NCBI RefSeq assembly: GCF_001949145.1
Contig: NW_019091569.1
Location: 194,397 to 258,396 of the forward strand
Source of the DNA: Acanthaster planci
Lineage: Eukaryota > Echinodermata > Asteroidea > Valvatida > Acanthasteridae
Direction: 5' to 3'
DNA length: 64,000 bases
In this document: positions 1-10,769 of the stretch, in pieces
Layout of the letters: each line of letters begins with the position of its first letter
How positions within the stretch are numbered: the stretch's first letter is position 1
Notes under the pieces: generated by a model
What the model was told of the DNA's origin: nothing
Database searches by the model: none
The model's input: only the letters and a program-made list of their open reading frames with translations
Translations under genes and position numbers: made by a program

Positions 1-259
1 AAAAAACATTAAAAATTTTGAAAAAAGAATTGTCGAAAATTTAAAACATCCGCGAACTGTTTTTTATTTTTTTGATCATATGAAAAAAGAATATTTGAAC
101 GACATTATTAATCTAATTAATGGAGCTTATGTTAGTACAATAATTACATCCGTTAATTCAAAGAATTCGCCGATTGACATTCAATTCGAAAAACATATTT
201 CACCACAGAATTTAATTAAACTTGACAAAAAATTTGTTCATAAACAATTACTAAAATAG
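1..259 (+). CDS. C-terminal end of an unrecognised protein (partial)
   Basis: The open frame enters from the left edge (first full codon at base 2) and ends at TAG 257-259, giving about 85 residues of the C-terminus. The end is rich in Lys, Asn and Ile and closes with a short basic stretch. I see no motif that names a family, and it is not the end of deoC, the usual upstream neighbour of deoA. It lies 4 nt before the deoA start, so it is probably the upstream gene of the same operon. Confidence 0.5.
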   Translation, partial: KNIKNFEKRIVENLKHPRTVFYFFDHMKKEYLNDIINLINGAYVSTIITSVNSKNSPIDIQFEKHISPQNLIKLDKKFVHKQLLK

Positions 260-263
260 AAAA

Positions 264-1550
264 ATGAATTTTCTTGATTTGATTAATAAAAGACTAGAAA
301 AAAAATTACTTACTAAGTCGGATTTTTCTTTTTTAGTAAAAAATTTCGAGAATAAAACAATCTCTGAAAAGCAAATGAAAACATTTTTGCTAAATATCAA
401 GCAATATGATTTACATGATGAAGAAATTTTAAATTTATTTGCCGCCACTTACGAAAATTCGAAAAAAATTGAATTAAATTCTGATAAAGCTTTTAAAATT
501 GATAAACATTCTACGGGAGGAGTGGGCGACAAAATTAGTTTAATTTTAATAGGTTTATTTTCTGCCCTCAATATAAAAATGTTTAAATTTTCGGGAGGCT
601 ATTTAGGGGCAACCGGGGGAACCATCGATAAGTTGAAAGTTTTTCCCAAAATTAAGTTAAATTATACGATTGAAGAATTTAAGCAAAAAAGTAAAAATTC
701 AAATGTTTTGATTTCCTCGGTGATTGACAACATATGTACATTTGAAACCGAAGTTTATCGATTAAGAAGTTTAACCAAAACCACAAAAAATGTTGGTCTC
801 ATTTTTAATAGCATTTTAATCAAAAAAATTCTTTTACAAAATGATGGATTATTAATTGACTTAAAAGTAGGGACAGGTTCTTTATTTCGTGATTTAAAAG
901 AAATTAAACATTTTAAAAATTTGGTTATGAAATTAGCGAAACAATATAATCGACAAATCAAGATTGTTTATAGCGATATGGATCAACCGCTAGGTCAAGC
1001 TATTGGCACCAAAATAGAGGTTTTGGAAGCGATCGATGTATTAAAAGGAGGAGGGCCTGCCGATGTAATTGAATTAAGTACAGAATTAGGTGCGCAAGCA
1101 CTCCTTATGTCTAAACAATTCATTAATTACTCAAAAGCCAAGAAAAAAGTTCAAGATACATTAAAGTCAGGAAAATGTTACGAAGAATTTGTACAAATTA
1201 TGAAAGAACAAAATGTTGATTGACAATCTTTTTTAAAAAAGAAAGAGATTAAAGCTAAATATAGAATAGAAATTAAAGCACCCAAAAAAGGTTATGTTTT
1301 TATTGAAAATAATTCTAAAATAGGATTTTTTTTAAATAAAATTAGTATTAATAAAATTCGAAAAATTAATGAAAATGCGGGAATTATTTTTTATAAAAAA
1401 AATAACGATTTCGTTTATTCAAATGATGTGGTTTTTGTTTTTTATACAGATAAAAACAATCTTGATGAATTTAAAAAAGAAGCTCAAGCGTTATTTTTGA
1501 TTCATTCAAAACCACAAAAAATTCAACCTCTTATTTTAGATTTTAAATAG
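264..1550 (+). CDS. deoA: Pyrimidine-nucleoside (thymidine) phosphorylase
   Basis: Splits thymidine or uridine with phosphate into free base and (deoxy)ribose-1-phosphate, a cytosolic salvage step. It has 428 residues, normal for the family. The phosphate-binding stretch KHSTGGVGDK lies near residues 81-90 and GGYLGATGGT near 111-120, both hallmarks of the thymidine/pyrimidine phosphorylase family. The C-terminal third is only in frame if UGA at 1221 is Trp. The ATG at 264 follows the previous stop by 4 nt. The 3' end overlaps the convergent rny gene by 8 nt. With upp and the thymidine kinases in this window it suggests heavy reliance on scavenged pyrimidines. Confidence 0.93.
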
Positions 1551-3072
1551 TTTTTTCTATTCTTTGTTCTCTTATTACTTTTATGATAACTTCGCCCGGA
1601 ACTTTAAGTTCTTGTTTTAATTTTTGGGCGATTGTCTCGGCTATTTTTTCTGTTTCATATTCATTCACACGCAATGGATCAATAAAGATTCTAATTACTC
1701 TACCGGATTTGACGGCATAACTGCTTTTTACTCCATCAATCGAATTACACACATTTTCAATAGTTTCCATTCTCTTCAGATAGTCTTCCACGACATTGTC
1801 ACGTGCACCTGGTCTCGAAGCCGAAATAGTATCGGCTGCTGATACTAGTAAAGAATAAATATTATTGGCAGGTACATCGCCATGATGCGAATGAATCGCA
1901 TTAATTACAATATCTGATTCTTGGTGTTTTTGCGCCAATTCCACACCAATTTCCACATGCGAGGCATCAACTTCATAATCAATGGCTTTACCAATATCGT
2001 GTAATAATCCGGCTCTAATTGCTAAAAGTTGATCGAGTTTGAGTTCAGCGGCTAATGCCCCCGCTATTTTAGCTACCTCTACACTATGCTGTAAAACATT
2101 TTGACCATAACTAGTTCTAAACTTTAATTTTCCAAGATGTTGAACAATTTCATTATTAATTTCGCTAATACCTAACTCTTTCACTATTTTATCTCCGGTT
2201 TCTTGAATGATTAAGTCAACATTTTTTCTTTCTCTTTCTAAAAACTCTTCTATTCTTTGTGGTTGAATTCGTCCATCTTCGATTAATTTTTTGAGGGTTC
2301 TAATGGCAATTTCTCTTCTTATCGGATTAAAACTAGAAAGTTTTATGACATTGCTTTCATTTTCAATCACAATATCAACTCCGGAGAGTTCTTCAAAGCT
2401 TTTGATATTTCTGCCTTCTTTTCCAATAATTTTCCCTTTTATTTTTTCATCATCCAATTCAATTTTGGCCGTTGTATTTTTTTCCACAAACTCACTTGAA
2501 TATCTTTCTATTGCCGTGGCAATCATGTTTTGAACAATTGTCTCCATATTTTGTTGCATTTTGTTTTTAGTATCTTTAGTAATTTTTTCTAATTTTTTAA
2601 TTTGATTTTTTTCAATATATTTATATAATTTTTCTTCGGCTTCTTTTTCACTCAATCCGGAAATTTTTTCTAATTCTTGAATTATTTTTTTTCTTTCTGA
2701 GTGCAGTTCTTTTTTTAAAAGATCAAAAGTTTTTTCTTTTTCTTCCGTTTGTTTTAGCACCTTGTCGACTTGTGAGTTTTTATTTTCAAGTTCCATTTCT
2801 TTATTTTTTAAAAAAGCTGCCATTTTATTATTATTGGCTTTTTCTATTAAAATTGATTCTTTTGCTTTGTCTTTTTGTTTTTGCAATTCCATTAACTTTT
2901 CGGCCTTAATTTTGTTAATGTAATATTCTCCTTCTTGTTTTGCTTTTCTCAAAATACTTTTTCTTTTCTGTTTTGCAAAAAAAGGTAAAAAATAATTGAC
3001 AAATAAACCACCAATTAAACCCCCAATAACAACTAATACCGGAATAATAATTCCTAAAATTCATGTATCCAT
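1543..3072 (-). CDS. rny: Ribonuclease Y
   Basis: Membrane-anchored endoribonuclease that starts mRNA decay in Firmicutes and mollicutes. The 509-residue protein has an N-terminal membrane helix (about residues 4-30), a long charged coiled coil (about 35-200), a KH domain containing GKIIGKEGRNIK, and an HD domain with the metal ligands HDIGKA. The ATG at 3072 is chosen because it places the membrane helix at the extreme N-terminus and follows an AAAGGA-type ribosome site; UGA at residue 4 is Trp. Lower-case shadows inside it are not genes. It converges with deoA. Confidence 0.95.
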
Positions 3073-3102
3073 ATAAATAATTCCTTTTCTTTTTTAAATA
3101 AA

Positions 3103-3125
3103 TTAAACCCATCTATTAGGTTTAA
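3103..3125 (-). terminator. Possible weak terminator after recA
   Basis: A 7-bp inverted repeat (TTAAACC 3103-3109 and GGTTTAA 3119-3125) with a 9-nt loop lies between the recA stop and the rny start on the minus strand. It is AT-rich and the downstream T run is interrupted, so termination would be weak; it may be chance in DNA of this composition. Confidence 0.25.
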
Positions 3126-3163
3126 AATTCGGGATTAATTTTTATTTTTATATATGAAGAATG

Positions 3164-4150
3164 CTATTTTGTTAACTTTTCAAAAATAGAATTTTTAAGC
3201 TTTGTCTCAATCTCGTTAAGCAATTTAGAATTTTTCACTAAAAAAAGTTGAGTATTCTCTAAACCTAATCCCAACTTAACATTATTATAACAAAATCAAT
3301 TTCCTCTTTTATTGATTATGTTTTTTTCATAACTGAGTAAGATGATTTCGTTAATTTTTTTAATTCCAATACCGTAATAAATAGAAAACAAATCGTGAGA
3401 AAAAGGCATTCCCATTTTGTTTTTTATCACTCGAGCCTTAATCGTAAATCCTATTTCATTCCCATTATGTTTAATTTTTTCTTTTTTACGTAATTCTAGT
3501 CGTAAAGAGGCATAAAAACGCAAGGCATTTCCGCCGCTTGTGGTTTCGGGATTTCCGAACATTATTTTTACTCTTTCTCGAATTTGATTGATAAAAATTA
3601 AACTTGTTTCTTTTTGAGTTAATAAGTGATTTATCTTTCGAAGGGCTTTTGACATAATGCGCGCTTGTAACCCGATAGTGTTATCTTCCATTTTTCTCTT
3701 TGCTTCGCCATCGGGCAAAAGCGCTGCTACCGAGTCAATAATTACTAAACTCGCCTCTCCTGTTTCAACAATGTCAATTAGCATATTAAAAGTTTCTTCG
3801 GCATTTTTGGGCCAAAGAATAACAACATTTTTTAAATTTACTCCAATCTTTTCGACATAATCTAAGTTTAAAGTTCTTTCAATATCAAAATAAATAATTT
3901 TTTTAGAATTCATTTTTTGCATTTCTGCCATCGCATGAATTGCCAAAGTGGTTTTGCCGGTACCGGGTTGTCCAAAAATTTCAATAATTCGTCGAGTGGG
4001 GTATCCATATCCATTAATCAAACGATCGATAATAAGACTACCCGAGGAAAAAAATTTTTTAACTATATCGCTTTTTTGTACAATATTTCCATTTTTATTT
4101 TTTTTAATTTTTTTAAGAACTTCGCTTAAATTTTCTGCGGGAGCTTTCAT
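3164..4150 (-). CDS. recA: Recombinase RecA
   Basis: DNA-strand exchange ATPase for recombinational repair. The protein is 328 residues from ATG at 4150. Walker A reads GQPGTGKTT near residues 60-68, and the Walker B region (LVIIDSVAALLP), the L2-type stretch (FINQIRE) and GGNALRFYAS are all RecA hallmarks. The final 44 residues require UGA as Trp at 3296. A TTG two codons further upstream is possible but ATG is preferred. It is somewhat short compared with the usual 340-350 residues, mainly because the acidic C-terminal tail is reduced. Confidence 0.95.
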
Positions 4151-4205
4151 AAACAACTACATTTATTAGATTAAACATGAAACGAGTTTTTTCCTTTTTT
4201 TTAAA

Positions 4206-4493
4206 GGGAACAATTCTCATAAGCCGCCTTCTGTTTAATCAATTATTTATCTACTTTAATAAAAGTTTTGAGCTCAATTTTATTCTCTTGCTCAAATGCC
4301 GCTACCAAAATTTGCGTCGCTTACTTGTGGAGTTTACCGCGTTTCACATTACTCGTCTCTGTGGCACTGGTCGTCATTCTAAATTAATAGAATTCTTTCA
4401 ATTTCTTGAAACACAAACACTACAATCATTTCAGACTGTGCAAGGACGGACTTTCCTCTGAATTATCTTCAGCAATTGACCGGAATTGTTCCC
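4206..4493 (-). ncRNA. rnpB: RNase P RNA (compact type B)
   Basis: RNA subunit of RNase P, which trims tRNA 5' ends. On the minus strand the conserved GAGGAAAGTCC (complement near 4451-4461), the CCACAGAGACGA region, a GTGAAACGCGG segment and ACAGAAGGCGGCTTAT near the 3' end are all present. The ends pair exactly: GGGAACAATTC at the 5' end with GAATTGTTCCC at the 3' end, which defines P1 and the boundaries used. At about 288 nt it is clearly shorter than the roughly 350-400 nt typical of Bacillus and mycoplasma RNAs. It starts 10 nt after the gpsB stop, matching the gpsB-rnpB adjacency of Bacillus. Confidence 0.93.
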
Positions 4494-4502
4494 AATATTA
4501 TT

Positions 4503-4823
4503 TTACTTTTTTTCCTCCAATTTATTCAAACGATTTATGATATCAATGTTGCCGAGTCCCTTATCTCGTAATTGTTTTATTTCTTTTTTAAATAGAGAAA
4601 TATAATTTTTCAATTTTGTGTTTTCTTCTAAAAGTTTTCTTTCTCTTTTTTTTAAGTCTGCAATTTGTTGATCTTTTTGTTCATGCATAAGTTCTCACAT
4701 TTCGTAATCTTTTTTAACTAAATCTAAAAATGAATCAACATCATTCACATCATAACCTTTCAAGTCAATTGCAAAATTTTTTTCTAATATATCTTTTGTT
4801 GATAAGTTAATTTCAATTTTCAT
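4503..4823 (-). CDS. gpsB: GpsB/DivIVA-family coiled-coil protein
   Basis: A 106-residue protein with an N-terminal DivIVA-type domain (about residues 8-42: KNFAIDLKGYDVNDVDSFLD then a Lys/Asp stretch) followed by a charged coiled coil to the C-terminus. In walled Firmicutes GpsB and DivIVA organise division and cell-wall synthesis at the membrane; in a wall-less cell the role is probably division or polarity. The ATG at 4823 begins the DivIVA motif, and one UGA is Trp. Its position just before rnpB equals the Bacillus arrangement, which supports the GpsB identification over DivIVA. Confidence 0.78.
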
Positions 4824-4833
4824 TTTTTATAAT

Positions 4834-4868
4834 TAAAAAGGCACTCTCAGAAAGAGAGTGCCTTTTTT
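4834..4868. terminator. Strong bidirectional intrinsic terminator
   Basis: A perfect 9-bp stem (GGCACTCTC 4840-4848 with GAGAGTGCC 4854-4862) with a 5-nt loop, flanked by AAAAA on the left and TTTTTT on the right. It can end transcription in either direction. It lies directly downstream of hup on the minus strand and just upstream of gpsB, so its main job is to end the hup transcript. Confidence 0.85.
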
Positions 4869-4887
4869 GTGCCTAAACTTGTTTTAA

Positions 4888-5166
4888 TTACTTGCCAGCA
4901 ATTTCGTCTTTTAAACTCTTGCTAACTTTAAATTTAAGTACATCCTTAGCTGGAATTGTGATAGGTGCACCTGTTTGCAAATTAACACCCTTTCTAGCTT
5001 TTTGTCTTTTAATTTTAAAAGTTCCAAGACCTACAAGTTTAAAATCTTTTTCCTTTTTAATTGCTCCTACCAAACTTGAAATAAAAGTTTCGTAGAAATG
5101 TTCCCCCTTACTTTTACTAATTTCTAATTTTTTTGAAATTAGTTCAATAAACTCTGATTTTTTCAT
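4888..5166 (-). CDS. hup: HU-family DNA-binding protein
   Basis: Small basic histone-like dimer that bends and compacts DNA. The 92-residue protein carries the HU pattern: N-terminal helices beginning KKSEFIELI, then GLGTFKIKRQKARKGVNLQTG (beta-arm entry) and IPAKDVLKFKVSKSLKD at the C-terminus. The ATG at 5166 sits behind an AAAGGAAG ribosome site; the TTG two codons upstream is less likely. It has its own -10 element and a strong terminator, so it is probably a single, highly expressed gene. Confidence 0.95.
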   Translation of the reverse strand: MKKSEFIELISKKLEISKSKGEHFYETFISSLVGAIKKEKDFKLVGLGTFKIKRQKARKGVNLQTGAPITIPAKDVLKFKVSKSLKDEIAGK

Positions 5167-5199
5167 ATACAAAAATCTTCCTTTCTTTTATTTGCCTTT

Positions 5200-5205
5200 A
5201 TTATA
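5200..5205 (-). promoter_or_regulatory. -10 element of the hup promoter
   Basis: Reading the minus strand, a perfect TATAAT lies 34 nt upstream of the hup start codon, with the ribosome site in between. No good -35 box is visible, as is common in mollicutes. Confidence 0.55.
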
Positions 5206-5233
5206 AGACTTTTTATTCTTATTTCATAAAAAA

Positions 5234-6979
5234 TTAAATTAATTTACTTTGAATTTTGAGAAATAAATTTTTGAGATTTTGTTTTTTTTTCACTGATATA
5301 TAAATAATGTCTTTTTGTTTTTTTAAATAATTTCAAAACTGTTCAAATTTGATTAGAGTCATTTTTCAGTTATTTTCCACTAGATCCATCTTATTACCAA
5401 TGATAAAAAAAGGAATTTTTCTATCTTGAAGTAAACGAATAATTTTTTTATCCTGTACCGTTGATCCTCTTTCTAAGTCAATAACCAACATTGCTAAAAA
5501 AATATTAGATAAATTTTTTTTAATTTGAATTAAACTTTTTTTTTCAATTTCGTTTTTGTTTCTGTTACTTTTTCTTATGCCTGCTGTATCTAATAAATTA
5601 AAAGAAAAATTATTTTGAATAGATTGCGAAGATACTATATTTGTAGTTGTGTGTTCCTGAGAACTTATTATTGCTTTGTTTTCGTGGGCAATTAAATTAA
5701 ATAAAGATGATTTCCCGGCATTTGTTTGGCCTAAAATCATTAAATTAGGTTTTTTATTTATATTTTTAATTGAACTGGTGTTTTTTAATTTGGATTTGAT
5801 TAAATCAATTAAACTTTTGATATTAATGCCTTTTTTGCTGGAACAAATAATTATGTTTTTAATGCCTAATTTTTTTCAATTGTTATCATAAGTTTGTTTT
5901 TTACACAAATCAATTTTATTTAACACCAAAACTAATTTATCATTGTATTTTTTGAGTCAATTATTAATTTTTTTTGTATTATTTGAAGGATTTTGTTGAG
6001 CATCATTCACTCACAATATTAATGTCGCTTTTTTTGTTAAAGTTTTAATACGATCATTGATTTCCTCCTGTCAATCATTTTTGAGTTTTTCTTTTTTTTC
6101 TTCTTCTCATCCCCCGGTATCATAAATTTGGGCTTGTGTATCATCTTTTGAAAAACTACCTTTGAACTCATCTCGAGTGGTGTATTTTAAATTCGATTCA
6201 ATGGATTTTTTTTGTTTGATTAAGCAATTAAATAATGTTGACTTACCTACATTACTTTCTCCTACAATCGCAATTATAGCTTCGGAATTGAGTTTTTCTT
6301 TAATTAAAGATAATAATTTTTCGATTGTTTTTTCGGGTGTTTTTTGATCGTTTATTAAATAAATTGCATCCGGCACTTGTTTTAACGCCCCGAATTGACG
6401 ATTTTTTTCAATTATGTTGGCTTTCTCAATAAATTTATTTCAGGTAGTTAACGGTTTTTTATTCATTTTGTTAGAAAACATTTTTAATTTTCTTTCGGAT
6501 TGTATTTTTTTTGGAGCATCTAAGTAGATTTTTATTTCAGACTCCGGCGCGATCACGGAAGTTACATCCCGTCCCACTAAAACAAATCCCTTTTTGGCTA
6601 TAATTAATCGACAAATTTTAGTAATTTTTTGACGTACTTTTTTTAGATTTGCGATTTTTCTACTTTTTGTTTCAATATCAAAACTAAATAATAATGAATG
6701 TTGAATCGGCTCCCCCTCTAAATAAATTTTTTCGTTTTTTCATTCTGGTTTAAATTTTTTTAGATTTTTATAACTTTCTCGTTCAAGATCATTTCAATTA
6801 ATTTTATTTTTTATTAAAAAATATGCAAAAAGTCGATAAAAAATTCCCGTATCCAAAAATTGTAATTTAAGTTTTTTAGCTAATATCTTGCCGCATGTCG
6901 TTTTTCCGCTTCCGGTTGGGCCGTCAATCGCTAAATTAAATTTTTTTAATTTTTCAATAATAAAATTACAAACAGACAT
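5234..6979 (-). CDS. cmk-der: Cytidylate kinase-Der GTPase fusion, Der KH domain absent
   Basis: One uninterrupted frame of 581 codons joins two normally separate proteins. Residues 1 to about 225 are cytidylate kinase (CMP to CDP): P-loop GPTGSGKTT near 20-28 and the VGRDVTSVI motif. From about 233 come two tandem GTPase domains of Der, a ribosome-assembly factor: GESNVGKST, DTGG and NKID in the first, and GQTNAGKSS, DTAG and NKMD in the second. The protein ends just after the second GTPase domain, so Der's C-terminal KH-like domain (about 80 residues) is missing. The ATG at 6979 lies inside the preceding gene's end. No in-frame TAA or TAG separates the halves. I recall fused Cmk/Der proteins in some Actinobacteria; here it looks independent. 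Confidence 0.88.
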
Positions 6980-7608
6980 CCAATTAAAACTACTAACACA
7001 AACAAAAGAAGCCAAAAAATTCAAATTGTTTTCTTTTTTTTCGCATTCATTAATTCTTCAATTTTTCTAAGTTTGTTTTTCAAATAACTATTATTTTCAT
7101 TCGCTTCTTTCGCCACTTGAATTTGAGTAAATTCAGCCGTATTTACATTTTGACTTTTTTTCAAAATGTTTCGTTTCTTTTCACTTTCTCTTTTGTAAAT
7201 TTCAATTAATTCAATCTCTCCAATGTTATTTGCTTCAATTTGTTGTTTAATAAATTCTTCATTTTCCAAAGAGGGAACAAATTGGGATAACTTAGGAATT
7301 GCTGATTGAGGAATTTTTTTTTGAATTTTATTATTGTAGATTGACATTTGTTCTTTGATTTTTAATAAGTCAATTCTTTCGTTTTTTCTCTCTAAAAAAA
7401 TTAATGAACTCAAGCTGGGAAAAATTTCTAGTGATTCCTTATAACTTTTTTCAAATAAGTGAGAATCAATTTTGTTGAGTTTGTTTTTATATTTTTGAAT
7501 TTTTATAAAATTATCTTTTTGTAATTTTAAAATTTTTATTTCTTGTTCTACCTCCAAACGCAAAGCGGCATATTTTTTCATTCGAGTTTGATTATTTTGA
7601 TTTTTCAT
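6946..7608 (-). CDS. Coiled-coil protein with C-terminal membrane anchor, unknown
   Basis: A 220-residue protein I do not recognise. Residues 1 to about 195 are highly charged (Lys, Glu, Asn, Gln) with long coiled-coil character; the last 25 residues form one hydrophobic helix (WIFWLLLFVLVVLIGCLFV). It should be a tail-anchored protein facing the cytoplasm. The helix is only seen when UGA at 7021 is Trp. It begins 4 nt after the upstream membrane gene and overlaps the cmk-der start by 34 nt, so it probably sits in an operon with both. A structural or scaffold role is only a guess. Confidence 0.6.
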
Positions 7609-7611
7609 ATT

Positions 7612-8232
7612 TTATTTATAATTTCATTTTAATTGAGTATTGTGAAAATAATTATTTAAATATTTGCCAAAAATAATAATGATTGAGTATTTTATAAAGA
7701 TGACTATTCAAAAAGGTCACGATTTTACTGTGAGTATTTGGAAAGTATTCGTTGCCAATATGCTCGGTAGCGCGAATAAAAGCAACAAATAAAAATAAAT
7801 AAATTTTAATATAAGTACTAACAATATTGATGATAAATAAAAAAATAAATTATTTATTTTCGGTTTTTCTTTTTGAAAAAACAAATTTCAAAAAAATCAT
7901 AGCATGAGTAAAAATAAAAAATTAAATACCATTTCGATGGGTAGTGATAAAGGTTGATGTGCATGAATTAATTGATCAATTACCGGCATTAATATTCCGA
8001 TTATAAGAAGCGATGTCAGGCTTATTTTGCCAATTAAAATGATGGGCAAAATTATTCCAAATTCAATCTTTTCCACGTCGGGTATCAATCAAAAAAAAGG
8101 AATATGAAAAAAATTCAGCAACATACTACATGCGCAAATGAAGGCAATAATGAGAGCTTTTCTAATTTTTAATCCTATTTTTGTATGAATACAGCAAATT
8201 TTTAATTTGTATTTTTCTTTTTCATTTATCAT
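7612..8232 (-). CDS. Multi-pass membrane protein, possibly ECF transporter S component
   Basis: A 206-residue hydrophobic protein with about six membrane segments (near residues 26-46, 55-75, 78-93, 103-120, 128-150 and 180-200). The N-terminal part, with a basic start followed by an alanine-rich first helix, and its size resemble the substrate-binding S components of energy-coupling-factor vitamin transporters. No signature fixes the substrate, and no EcfA/EcfT genes are nearby. The ATG at 8232 is the first in frame; several UGA codons are Trp. It heads the operon with the coiled-coil protein and cmk-der. Confidence 0.5.
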
Positions 8233-8352
8233 ATTTTTTTGTTTGCTAAAATTTGAGAACATTGACGAAGTTACAAAAGTTTAATTTTTTTTTCTATTTT
8301 TCAAAATGGAATAAAGTTGTTAAAATATTATTATAGTGTTATTTAGAATGGT

Positions 8353-8853
8353 ATGAAAAATAATAATTTTATTTTAGAGGCAATCATTGAAATTCCTAAA
8401 AACTCAAAGGTCAAATATGAGTTTGATAAAGAAAAAAATATTATTTTAGTGGATCGTTTTTTATACGGTACTCATGTTTATCCCGGTAACTATGGTTACA
8501 TTGATAAAACACTAGAATTGGATGGGGATCCCATTGATATTGTGGTTGTGTCCAGTCACTCTGTTTTTCCCGGAACTCATATGAAAGTAAAAGTCATCGG
8601 AGCTGTTAAAATGATTGACGATGGAAAATCCGATAATAAATTAATCGCCATTTTTGTAGGAGACCCACAATATAAAGATATTAATCATTATTCTGAATTT
8701 ACAGGCAATCTTTGCGAAAAAATAGTGGATTTTTTTCAAAATTATAAAAATCTCGAAAAAAAAACAACGATCATCGAAGGGTGAATTTCTCCGCAAGAGG
8801 CAATTGAATTAGTGAATAAAGCAAAAAAAAGATGATTAAATAAAAAAAGTTAA
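8353..8853 (+). CDS. ppa: Inorganic pyrophosphatase
   Basis: Family I soluble pyrophosphatase that splits pyrophosphate into two phosphates and so drives biosynthetic reactions. The 166-residue protein shows the metal-binding signature DGDPIDIVVV, the upstream PGNYGYID stretch and the basic ligand region near VGDPQYKD. UGA codons in the last quarter are Trp. It is rightward between two leftward operons, and its stop overlaps the rnj stop by 4 nt. Confidence 0.95.
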
Positions 8854-10538
8854 TTAATCTTTTTTGTTAAAATTATCGGCACAATAATCGGATTAATTTT
8901 TTTTTGTTGATAAATTATATTTCCTAATTTTTCCTGTACCATCAAACTTATTTGTTCATAATTAAATTGATTTTTTTTCAGAAACATTTCAATATCGGTC
9001 GTCAATTGGTTTAGTTTAGATTGGTTTAAGTTAATTTCTTTACTGGCGACAAAACTACCCCGAGCGGTTACGACGGGGTTTTCGATGATTTTATTTTCAA
9101 TAAGATTGATTCTCAATAAAATTCCCACTATTCCATTACGAAGCATAATTTGTCGTTCCTGTAAAATTTGCATGCTGTCTTCGTTTTGATTTTTACCTAT
9201 GTATATCGGAGAAACATTCATCTTTTTACCAATTCAAGCTTTTTTATTTTTTAAGAAAATTTGATCTCCATTTTTACAAATAAAAATGTTTTTTTGTTTA
9301 ATGCCGATGCTTTTAGCTGTTTCTCCATGAATTTTTAACATTCGATATTCTCCGTGCATTGGCATAAAATAATCAGGTTGCATCAAGGTAATCATCATTT
9401 TTTGCTCTTCTTGATTGGCATGTCCGCTTGTATGTAATTTTTTTCATAACGAACACACTTCTACTTGAATTTTATTTTTTCTTAATTTATTAATTAAATT
9501 TTCAACCTTATATTTATTTCCGGGAATTGGTCGAGAAGAAAAAATTAACAGATCATTTTCTCCCCCTTTTAAATATGGCTCTCGATTATCAGCGATTTTT
9601 GAGATAATTGATCTTCCTTCTCCCTGTGAACCCGTACAAATAACGATTAATTTTTCCGGTTTGATTGATTTAATATTTTCCTTTGAGATAAACATTTCAT
9701 CTTTAATATTTAAGTATTTTCTTTTTTTTACAATTTCAATTATATTCTCAATCGCTTTTCCTAAAACAGCTATTTTTCTATCAATTTTTTTTGCAATCAT
9801 AATAATTTCATAAATTCGATCAACATTAGAAGCAAAGGTTGTAAAGAGAATTCTTTTTTTAGTGTTTAAAAATAAATTGTAAATATTTTTCATAATCTTT
9901 TTTTCCGTGAGTGTGTAACCTTGAATTTCCGAATTTGTGGAATCAGACATCAAAATAGAAACACCCTCATTTGCAATTTTTGCAATTTTTGAAAAACCAA
10001 CTTTATTTCGCAATGGAGTTAAATCCAATTTGAAATCTCCGGTTGTTACGATGTTTCCGTCAATAGTTTTTACACAAATTCCAAAAGAATTCGGAATAGA
10101 ATGAGTTACTTGAAAAAAAGAAATTTTAAAATTTTTGAATTTTATTTTGGTATTTTGATCATATTCGATAATTTTTACTCGATTGATTAAATTATGTTTT
10201 TCCAATTTTAATTTAATTAAATCACTTGCGAGTTGAGGAGCATAAATAACAGGTAATTTAATTTTTTTAAGCAAATATGGAATTCCCCCGATATGATCCT
10301 CATGCCCATGAGTAATAAAAAGAGCTTTTATTTTAGTTTCATTTTTTACCAAGTATTCATAATCTGGAATAATTAAATTAACTCCCAATAAAGATTGATC
10401 GGGAAATTTAATTCCTGCATCAATAATAATGATTTCATTATTTTTTTCTATACAATAAGTGTTTTTTCCGACTTCCTCCAAACCACCTAATGCGAACAAT
10501 TTAGTAACATTTTGATGATTTTTCAATTTAGTCTGCAT
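8850..10538 (-). CDS. rnj: Ribonuclease J
   Basis: Metallo-beta-lactamase and beta-CASP ribonuclease with 5' exonuclease and endonuclease activity. The 562-residue protein contains the metal motif HGHEDHIGG near residue 75, TGDFKLD, SDSTNSE, CTGSQGE and the late HTSGHANQEE motif, all in RNase J order. The segment 9222-9443 is open only when UGA is Trp. The C-terminal domain ends in the expected place. Together with RNase Y, RNase III and NrnA it forms the expected mollicute RNA-decay set. Confidence 0.95.
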
Positions 10539-10769
10539 ATTTTATAAAAAAGTTTCAATTATTAAATATCAAAAAATAAAATTTCAATTTTTTATTATTG
10601 ATCGTAACGGGATTAAAATAAACTCTTTTTTCATTATATTCATTATTTTAAAAATAAATTAAAATAAAGTTAACAAGAAAAAAATTTTTACTCTGGTAAA
10701 TAAAAATTTTAGCATAGTTAATAAGATTGAAAGATTTTTTATTTATTTCGAAAGATAAAATAACAAATT
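10539..10769. other. Divergent intergenic region
   Basis: 231 nt between the starts of rnj (leftward) and rsmD-gmk (rightward). It is almost pure A/T with short poly-A and poly-T runs and presumably holds both promoters, but no single -10/-35 pair stands out. No gene or RNA structure is seen. Confidence 0.5.

Noticed and set aside
4177-4461. Open frame of 94 codons on the plus strand
   Set aside because: It lies opposite the RNase P RNA, whose conserved core and paired ends are clear; the frame has no family match.
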